This document shows positions 57,847-64,000 of a DNA stretch of 64,000 nucleotides, one piece after another. This stretch comes from Candidatus Peribacteria bacterium RIFCSPHIGHO2_01_FULL_51_35 (GTDB lineage: Bacteria > Patescibacteriota > Gracilibacteria > Peribacterales > Peribacteraceae). Location: positions 1-64,000 of the forward strand of contig MFXP01000016.1 of NCBI GenBank assembly GCA_001787535.1, in the 5' to 3' direction. Under the pieces are notes generated by a model. That model did not search any database and was not told where the DNA came from. It worked only from the letters and a program-made list of their open reading frames with translations. Position numbers and translations under genes: made by a program. The stretch's first letter is position 1. Each line of letters starts with the position of its first letter.

Positions 57847-58907
57847 GCTATCAAAGCTGAAGTATAGTGTCCATGCGGAGGGTTCTCACCAGAATCATCC
57901 TGCATCCAGGATTGGCCATTTTCCATAAGCATTATTTGATGGCTCAAGAGGCCACTTCTAACACCGAAGGGCCCTTCCAAATCCCAACGAGGATGTTTCC
58001 CAAATTTTTGGGAATACTCTGTATTTTCATCCGTTACAATCGAAATTGTTGCGTGTGGATTGTGATCCATAACACCCGAAATCAGATTGACGGCAATTTC
58101 CGTATTGATAATAGAAATTACACGGTGCCAGGAACGCAGATAGCCTCTTACAGTTTCATCACTGATCACTTCGTCCCCCTGACCCTGACGGAAAGTTATA
58201 AGCTTTTCTCGAAATGCTGCTTCTGTTGTTGCAAGCATTCCTGCAAGAAGAAGATTGCAGATCACATAACGAACTTCAGCTTTAGAACGAGCGACGGACT
58301 TGAAATCGTAATAACGAGCTAAATGGTTAGTATGTTCGTGAACGACAGTTGCATCTCCAACTGATTCAGATTCTTCGAGATTTTGCTCCTTAACTTTTGC
58401 AATTATTTCTGTTGGAGTGAGAGCATCTAATTCGCGCATAAAAACATCCAAAGCATCCACTGTGCAAATAGTATCGATTTTGTTAGCTATGAAGATATCA
58501 AAACGAGTACTCATCCCTCCTGAAAATTCTCTTTGCGCACGGAAAATTTTTGGCTCAACTTCCTTGCTGGCAGATGAAAGTGATCTTCGTGCATCTTTTA
58601 AAACTTCTCGAGAGAAATCTGCAACAACAATTGCAGGGCATTCATTAAGCATTGCATCAACAATCACCGGATCGAGGTCGCGGTATTCTGCAATATTAAA
58701 ACCAGGACCCAAAATTACAGCTACGCTGTCTTTAGGTTTTACCCCTTTTTCAAAAAGATCCACCAAATAACGTACTGTCGCCTTTCTTGACATTTCATAA
58801 TGAAATTGATTTGGCACATGATCCCTCCATGATGCAGCATATTTGTCGGCAAATAGGTCATATTTGCTGCTTTGAGGATCCCCGCTGAAGTTGTCTTCAA
58901 AAGACAT
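57804..58907 (-). CDS. Unknown protein, possible Rossmann/methyltransferase-like fold
   Basis: 367 residues. AVILGPGFNIAEYRDLDPVI followed by IVVADFSREVLKDARRSL recalls the first two strands of a SAM-dependent methyltransferase, with D as the acidic residue after strand 2. No catalytic motif is evident. The middle is helical, and the C-terminus reads ENPPHGHYTSALIAQ. No family recognised. It lies 23 nt downstream of the RelA/SpoT gene on the same strand, so co-transcription is likely. Confidence 0.6.
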   Translation of the reverse strand: MSFEDNFSGDPQSSKYDLFADKYAASWRDHVPNQFHYEMSRKATVRYLVDLFEKGVKPKDSVAVILGPGFNIAEYRDLDPVIVDAMLNECPAIVVADFSREVLKDARRSLSSASKEVEPKIFRAQREFSGGMSTRFDIFIANKIDTICTVDALDVFMRELDALTPTEIIAKVKEQNLEESESVGDATVVHEHTNHLARYYDFKSVARSKAEVRYVICNLLLAGMLATTEAAFREKLITFRQGQGDEVISDETVRGYLRSWHRVISIINTEIAVNLISGVMDHNPHATISIVTDENTEYSQKFGKHPRWDLEGPFGVRSGLLSHQIMLMENGQSWMQDDSGENPPHGHYTSALIAQKVSDLEESTETK

Positions 58908-58930
58908 AAGTGGAAAATTAAAACATAAAA

Positions 58931-60889
58931 CTACTTCTTACGCAATACCTGCTTTACATTGGGAATTTGCACCAAAGCGTCGTACAAATCGCTAAAGGTG
59001 TCAAAATTCTTCACTTCTAGCCTGATCTTATACAGAGCATCCTTGGGAGGTACAGCAAAAATTTCGAATTTTGCGATGTTGATGTCCCGTTCCGCAAAAC
59101 AGCCTGTTACATCATGAATGAGCCCTTTTCGATCTTCGGCATAGACTTCTATGTCCATCACTTTCGCTTCCTTGTCCAAAACACGGGAACGTGGCAACAA
59201 ATGAAAGAAATGAAGAATTCGCGTCGTCCAAATGGATGGAATTTGAAGCATAAGGATGTACTCATCGATGACCTTTGATGCTGACAGAAGACCTGTGCCC
59301 ACATCGGAAAGCAGATCATCAAAGGAAGCTTTTCCCATCTTCTGCGCCAATTGGGACTGGATTTTATTCAAGTGAAAAAGCCACCATCGCGGCAATCTTC
59401 GCTTCTGTAATTCCTGGTTTAAAATTTCTGAACCCGCGATCACTTGGTCTTCGAAAGGAGATTGTCCCAATGATTGCCGAAGTTTCTCCCGGGCATCCAC
59501 GGACTTTACTTTATCCACCCAAATAGTCGGAATCGTGCCGTTGGTTCCCGCACCGTTCTTTGCAAGAACCAATTCCACTACATCTCCCTCTTGCAAAATA
59601 TGTGTCGCTTCGCGGAGATTCCCATTGACGCGGATCGCCTGCAAATAAGAGATGTGATCCGGATTCACACGAAAGGCAAAATCCACTCCCGTCGCATGCT
59701 GAGGAAGCGTGATGACATCACCCGAACTCGTGAACACATTCATACGTTCCTTTAAAATTGTCTCTCTCAGATCTTTTAAATACTGTTGCTCTTCAAAGGG
59801 TGCTTTGCGCAACGAACCCAATGCGCGATAAATATCCGTCACTTCATCCGGAACCCATGTGGAAAACTTTCGTTTGGCGACGTATTCGTACATTTGATTT
59901 GTTTGTATCCGCAAGCGAAGACGGTGTTCTTTTCCAAGAAAAATCGTCGTATGGAGTGCGCGGTATCCATTGGGTTGCGGTGCATTGATGTAATCCCGGA
60001 AGGAAAGCGAGCTTGTGGGGTAGAGGGCATGGATTTCGCCCAGCACGCGATAGCATTCCATAGGCTGTATTGTTCCGAGCAGCAGGATCAATGCAGTATC
60101 AACATTTTGGACGTCTTTCAGGCGATGCAAATTGCCTTGCAGCTTGCTGTAAATTTCATAATCGGTCATGTATTGGATTTCTCCATGAACATCTTCCTTC
60201 GTTGCCATGTTCACCCTGGCAATAAAAGCCTGCCGTTCGGGGGCAACAGCCTCACGCACTTGTGCAATCTTTTCATGCCACAACGCATACTCATTCGGCA
60301 TTGCGATCGGGAAACACACTTCTTCAAACCGAGATTTCATGTCCCATAATCCCGCAAGCCGTGCGAAAGGAACGTAGATGTCCAATGTTTCCAGTGCAAC
60401 GCGATCGCGCTTGTCTGCCCTCAATCCTTGGATGGTTTCGATGTTGTGCCAACGATCAGCAAGCTTAATGAGGATGACGCGCAGATCCCCGTGTGCAGTG
60501 AGAAGTAACTTACGGAGTGAGGCGACTTGGCGCTGTTCCCGTTTTCCTTCATACCGAAGATGGGACAATTTCGTCACACCGTCCACCAAGTGAGCAACCT
60601 CTTTCCCGAATTCACGCTCGACTTCCTCCAAAGTGGTGTGGCTGTCTTCGACGACATCATGGAGCAGTGCTGCCTTCAACGTTGTTGCACTTGCTTCTAA
60701 ACGAGCAAGGTATTCTGCCACTGCAAGAGGATGTGTAATGTATGGTTCTCCGGAATCACGCTGCTGACCTTCATGAAATTTCTCCGCACGCTTCAAAGCC
60801 AGTAACACTTGTTCCTGCTGAGGCTGTGGTAGATAGCCGATTGCCGCAAGTAGATATGATGCTTCCACAAGAAACCGATGATACCACAT
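58931..60889 (-). CDS. RelA/SpoT family (p)ppGpp synthetase/hydrolase
   Basis: 652 residues, somewhat short for Rel. The HD hydrolase domain has ITHPLAVAEYL, LLHDVVEDS and KLADRWHNIET. The synthetase domain has FRDYINAPQPNGYRALHT, but the start of the domain is divergent (YMTDYEIYSKLQGNLHRL). TGS (DVITLPQHATGVDFAF) and a C-terminal ACT domain (IEVYAEDRKGLIHDVTG) follow. It sets alarmone levels in the stringent response. Whether both activities survive needs comparison; both motif sets are present. Confidence 0.92.
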   Translation of the reverse strand: MWYHRFLVEASYLLAAIGYLPQPQQEQVLLALKRAEKFHEGQQRDSGEPYITHPLAVAEYLARLEASATTLKAALLHDVVEDSHTTLEEVEREFGKEVAHLVDGVTKLSHLRYEGKREQRQVASLRKLLLTAHGDLRVILIKLADRWHNIETIQGLRADKRDRVALETLDIYVPFARLAGLWDMKSRFEEVCFPIAMPNEYALWHEKIAQVREAVAPERQAFIARVNMATKEDVHGEIQYMTDYEIYSKLQGNLHRLKDVQNVDTALILLLGTIQPMECYRVLGEIHALYPTSSLSFRDYINAPQPNGYRALHTTIFLGKEHRLRLRIQTNQMYEYVAKRKFSTWVPDEVTDIYRALGSLRKAPFEEQQYLKDLRETILKERMNVFTSSGDVITLPQHATGVDFAFRVNPDHISYLQAIRVNGNLREATHILQEGDVVELVLAKNGAGTNGTIPTIWVDKVKSVDAREKLRQSLGQSPFEDQVIAGSEILNQELQKRRLPRWWLFHLNKIQSQLAQKMGKASFDDLLSDVGTGLLSASKVIDEYILMLQIPSIWTTRILHFFHLLPRSRVLDKEAKVMDIEVYAEDRKGLIHDVTGCFAERDINIAKFEIFAVPPKDALYKIRLEVKNFDTFSDLYDALVQIPNVKQVLRKK

Positions 60890-60925
60890 TCAAGGAATAT
60901 CACCGACTTCAACTAATATTCAACT

Positions 60926-61321
60926 TTATTTCAAGGGTGCCTTTTTCACTCCCCGCCGGGCAACCAACAACTGAATGATTGCATCTCGGATTTCCCTATA
61001 AGATGGAAGTGTCTCAGGTGATGGAGATAATCTACTATCAATTTCCCTCACTGCTGCGGAAACATCTCCTAAAACCGAGACCGTGCTGACATTCATGGAA
61101 CGCGCAAATTTTGTTAAACCATCCGAAATGGTGGAAAGCCTAGGACTCTTTTGAATACCCGAATCATCAGGAGATCCTGCTGCCATCCTATTGATGCCTA
61201 TTCCCGGTTGTTCGGGAGAAATGCGAACTTCCAGAACATGGTCCTCAGCGCGGGGTGCCGTCCGGGGCACCTCTGGGAGAATGTCAGCCAAGTCAGCCGA
61301 TGAATCAGAACTTGAGATCAT
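60926..61321 (-). CDS. Unknown small protein
   Basis: 131 residues. The first 60 are Pro/Ser/Glu-rich and likely disordered; the rest is helical (LTKFARSMNVSTVSVLGDVS, then YREIRDAIIQLLVARRG). No family recognised. It lies 36 nt upstream of the relA/spoT gene on the same strand and is divergent from ileS. Confidence 0.5.
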   Translation of the reverse strand: MISSSDSSADLADILPEVPRTAPRAEDHVLEVRISPEQPGIGINRMAAGSPDDSGIQKSPRLSTISDGLTKFARSMNVSTVSVLGDVSAAVREIDSRLSPSPETLPSYREIRDAIIQLLVARRGVKKAPLK

Positions 61322-61427
61322 AAAAAAGGCAGTTTTATCCTAAGAAAGAAACAGACAACTGTCAACAAAATACCGAATAAGATTTATGGAGTAAAAATAG
61401 GACAGTGCATGAAAAAAAGCCCTCCTG

Positions 61428-61433
61428 TATGCT
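61428..61433 (+). promoter_or_regulatory. Candidate leaderless promoter of ileS
   Basis: TATGCT (61428-61433) preceded by TG, 8 nt before ATG 61442. The -35 is poor. Confidence 0.35.
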
Positions 61434-61441
61434 ATTTTGCG

Positions 61442-64000
61442 ATGTTCGACCCCGCAGACCCCCGGCAACGCTTTCCCGACCTTGAGCGGGGAATCTTGAA
61501 ATATTGGCAAGAGGAAGACACATTCAAGCGCAGTATCCGTCACCGTTCAGTAAAACGAATGGATGCCCTGGACGGAACCGAAGGAGGACCCAAGGAAGAA
61601 CGATTCAGTTTTTACGATGGTCCGCCCTTCGCGACGGGACTCCCCCACTACGGTCACCTGCTTGCAGGAACTATAAAAGATGTGATTCCGCGCTACCAGA
61701 CCATGCGTGGAAAAAGGGTGGAACGCAGGTTCGGGTGGGACTGCCACGGTCTCCCGATAGAAAATTTGATAGAGAAGGAACATAACATCGGGAGCAAGAA
61801 GGAAATCGAAGCAATGGGCGTGAAAGCATTCAACGCACTCTGTCGTTCCGCCGTGCAGCGCTACACCAAAGAGTGGCGCACGGTCGTTCTGCGCATGGGG
61901 CGCTGGGTGGATATGGATTGGGATTACCGAACGATGGATCCGGATTTTATGGAGTCCATTTGGTGGGTGTTCAAAAGCCTTGCGGATAAAAAATTGATTT
62001 ACGAAGGACATAAATCCATGCACGTGTGCCCACGCTGCGAAACACCGCTGAGTAATTTTGAAGTGACACAGGGATATAAAGATATTGATGATTTTTCCAT
62101 CACCGCAAAGTTTGAGTTGGTTGATGAGCCAAATACTTTTGTCTTGGCGTGGACAACAACGGGTTGGACGCTGCCGGGGAACCTTTTCCTCGCTGTCGGC
62201 AAGAATGTTCCTTACGTGAAAGTGCGGTACGAAGATCGATCGTATGTCGTCGCAAAGGAAAGAGTGGCAACGGTCTTCAAAGACAAAGAGCATGTGATCG
62301 AAAAAGAATTCAAAGGATCTGCGTTGCTGAAGAAAAAGTACAAACCGCTCTTCCCCTACTTCGTGCATGATTATGAAAAGAAAACGTTCCGCGTAGTCGA
62401 CGGATCTTCTTTTGTAACAACCGAAGACGGCACGGGCATCGTGCACATTGCTCCGGGCTACGGCGAGGATGACTACAATCTTGGATTGAAAGAAGGCGTG
62501 CAGCCGCTGCAGCACGTGGGAATGAACGGGAAATTTGTGGCAGCTGTCACTGACTTTGCCGGAAAAGATGCGAAACCGCGCGATGACCACATGAGCGGAG
62601 ATAAAATGATTGCCGATGCACTGAAGAAGAGTGGAAAACTTTTTAAAGCTGAAACGTTCCGCCACTCGTATCCGCACTGCTGGCGCTGCGATTCGCCGCT
62701 CATCAATTACGCGACGAGTTCTTGGTTTGTCGCCGTGGAGAAGATCAAGAAAGACATGCTCAGCGCCAACGCGAAAACAGAGTGGGTGCCGGGGCATCTG
62801 CGAGACGGACGCTTCGGCAGGTGGCTGGAAGGAGCGCGCGACTGGGCAATTTCCCGCAATCGTTACTGGGGAACGCCGCTACCTATTTGGAGATCGGAAA
62901 AGACGGGCGACATGGAAGTGATCGGCAGTCGCGATGATTTGATGGCGAAGAATCGCATTCGATTCACGAAAGTGACTGTCCTCCGCCACGCCGAGAGCGA
63001 AGGCAACGTCATCCCGAAATACCAAGGCGTGTTGCCGGGCACCAGCTTAACGGCGCGCGGGAAAGCCCAAGCGAAACTCGCGGCATCGGTTCTTTCCAAA
63101 GAGGATGTTGCGCGGATTTACGCTTCGCCGCTCGCGCGCACCAAAGAAACTGCGGAAGCGATTGCCAAGGGAAGCGAAGGCGATGTGGTGATTGATGACC
63201 GCCTGCGAGAAGTGGAATTCGGCGAGTACGAAGGAAAGACCGTGGACTTTTCGGATCTCACATTCGTCAAAGCCCGCCGCGCACACAAGTTGGAGAATAA
63301 TAAAGTGGAGAGCATCTATCACTTCCCCGGCATGGAAACGTGGAGCCAGGTGGCGGTGCGCACGGGAGAATTTTTGAAGGAAACACTCCCGAAACATCGC
63401 GGTGAACACATCGTGGTTGTCACGCATGCGGATCCTGTGCTCAGCATCAAACATTTCTTCAATAAGGAAGATCCGGCCAAGCTCACCCACCAGCCGTACC
63501 CCGGCTTCGCCGATCCCGTCACGTTTTTCTATGACCATGACACGGGCGCGGAGATGGACCTGCACAAAGAAACGGTGGATACCATCGCGTGGGCGGGAAC
63601 GAAACATGCATCGAGCGTGGAAGTGACACTCGTACGGCATGGTGAAACGGATTGGAATGTGCAAAAGCTGTGTCAGGGGCAAGAAGGCGACCGCCCATTG
63701 ACTGAATTCGGAAAAAAACAGGCTTTGGATGCTGCACAGAAATTAAAGAAGAAAAAGTTTGATGCCATCGTTGCATCTGATCTCATACGCACACGAGAAA
63801 CGGCGGATATCATCGCACGCGAGATTGGGATGCCTGTTACGGAATTCTCGACACTTTTCCGGGAGCGGAAATTCGGCTCCTGGGTGGGAAAAACACTGGA
63901 TCAAATCAAGAAAGATCATCCTCTCCTTATTCCAACGGGCGAATTTGGCCTTCATCACGAAAGTCCGCTCGGAGGAGAAAATCCATCTCAATTTTTGAAT
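61442..64000 (+). CDS. ileS: Isoleucyl-tRNA synthetase (5' part) with two histidine-phosphatase inserts
   Basis: 853 residues visible; the frame is open to the window end. Class I signature HYGH (69-72) within PPFATGLPHYGHLLAGT, then RFGWDCHGLPIE, CP1 editing domain (LAWTTTGWTLPGN, then GTGIVHIAPGYGEDDY) and WAISRNRYWGTPLPIW. After VIGSRDDL (~500) a histidine-phosphatase domain begins: R515-H516-A-E, E590/E592, H662. A short synthetase stretch DLHKETVDTI (706-715) follows, then a second such domain (R732-H733-G-E, GSWVGKTLDQ). KMSKS would lie beyond the window. Confidence 0.93.
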   Translation, partial: MFDPADPRQRFPDLERGILKYWQEEDTFKRSIRHRSVKRMDALDGTEGGPKEERFSFYDGPPFATGLPHYGHLLAGTIKDVIPRYQTMRGKRVERRFGWDCHGLPIENLIEKEHNIGSKKEIEAMGVKAFNALCRSAVQRYTKEWRTVVLRMGRWVDMDWDYRTMDPDFMESIWWVFKSLADKKLIYEGHKSMHVCPRCETPLSNFEVTQGYKDIDDFSITAKFELVDEPNTFVLAWTTTGWTLPGNLFLAVGKNVPYVKVRYEDRSYVVAKERVATVFKDKEHVIEKEFKGSALLKKKYKPLFPYFVHDYEKKTFRVVDGSSFVTTEDGTGIVHIAPGYGEDDYNLGLKEGVQPLQHVGMNGKFVAAVTDFAGKDAKPRDDHMSGDKMIADALKKSGKLFKAETFRHSYPHCWRCDSPLINYATSSWFVAVEKIKKDMLSANAKTEWVPGHLRDGRFGRWLEGARDWAISRNRYWGTPLPIWRSEKTGDMEVIGSRDDLMAKNRIRFTKVTVLRHAESEGNVIPKYQGVLPGTSLTARGKAQAKLAASVLSKEDVARIYASPLARTKETAEAIAKGSEGDVVIDDRLREVEFGEYEGKTVDFSDLTFVKARRAHKLENNKVESIYHFPGMETWSQVAVRTGEFLKETLPKHRGEHIVVVTHADPVLSIKHFFNKEDPAKLTHQPYPGFADPVTFFYDHDTGAEMDLHKETVDTIAWAGTKHASSVEVTLVRHGETDWNVQKLCQGQEGDRPLTEFGKKQALDAAQKLKKKKFDAIVASDLIRTRETADIIAREIGMPVTEFSTLFRERKFGSWVGKTLDQIKKDHPLLIPTGEFGLHHESPLGGENPSQFLN

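Noticed and set aside
61547-62797. 416-codon minus-strand ORF
   Set aside because: Fully antisense to ileS, whose motifs are clear; no family resemblance in the antisense product.
1-64000. CRISPR arrays
   Set aside because: No regularly spaced repeat with unique spacers was seen; repeats found are palindromic units.

Overview
The window (64 kb, standard code with TGA as stop, no rRNA) looks like a bacterial chromosome segment. My best guess is a Candidate Phyla Radiation (Patescibacteria) lineage near Peregrinibacteria/Peribacteria. Grounds: SLH-domain secreted proteins, a DUF5667-type secreted protein beside an ECF sigma factor, many small unrecognised proteins, dispersed palindromic repeats and few Shine-Dalgarno sites. 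This is inference; no marker here fixes the taxonomy.

Layout. (1) 1-437: C-terminal end of a P-type cation ATPase. (2) About 445-36508: a long accessory (defence/mobile) island. In order it holds a TdeIII-like restriction-modification pair; a DUF1761 membrane protein; an HNH nuclease; two unknown zinc-binding proteins; a phage-like block (ParB-methylase, second methylase, TerS, TerL) without structural genes; two nuclease-like genes; a TGL-VWA protein and a MoxR-type AAA+ ATPase; a complete diversity-generating retroelement (DGR) with two variable repeats, one template repeat, Avd and reverse transcriptase; a large serine recombinase; a four-gene type II CBASS operon (HNH-SAVED effector, CD-NTase, E1/E2 Cap2, JAB Cap3); a SNF2 helicase / type III Mod / type III Res operon; and a small PD-(D/E)XK protein next to tRNA-Gln(CTG). 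(3) 36640-64000: chromosomal genes. These are DoxX, DUF5667, GlsB-like and ECF sigma genes; a Fur-family regulator with a ZIP metal transporter; two SLH surface proteins; tRNA-Arg(TCG); a GIY-YIG protein; a calcineurin-like phosphatase; an M20 peptidase; riboflavin genes ribE-ribH and ribBA; uvrA; a thioredoxin-like protein; a Nudix hydrolase; a RelA/SpoT homologue; and the 5' part of ileS, which runs off the window.

How the parts work together. The DGR should diversify the C-termini of the AAA+ ATPase and of a smaller paralogue. Every TR/VR difference is at a template adenine, except one C/G at the 3' end that both VRs share. The AAA+ ATPase is paired with a protein carrying transglutaminase-like and VWA domains, so the locus resembles a MoxR-VWA conflict system with a hypervariable sensor. 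CBASS, restriction-modification and nuclease genes surround it.

The most unusual chromosomal features are gene insertions. Riboflavin synthase carries an in-frame DUF559 nuclease domain bounded by palindromic repeats. IleS carries two in-frame histidine-phosphatase domains. UvrA carries a low-complexity inverted-repeat insert. At least six genes have a -10 hexamer 6-8 nt before the start codon, which suggests widespread leaderless transcription.
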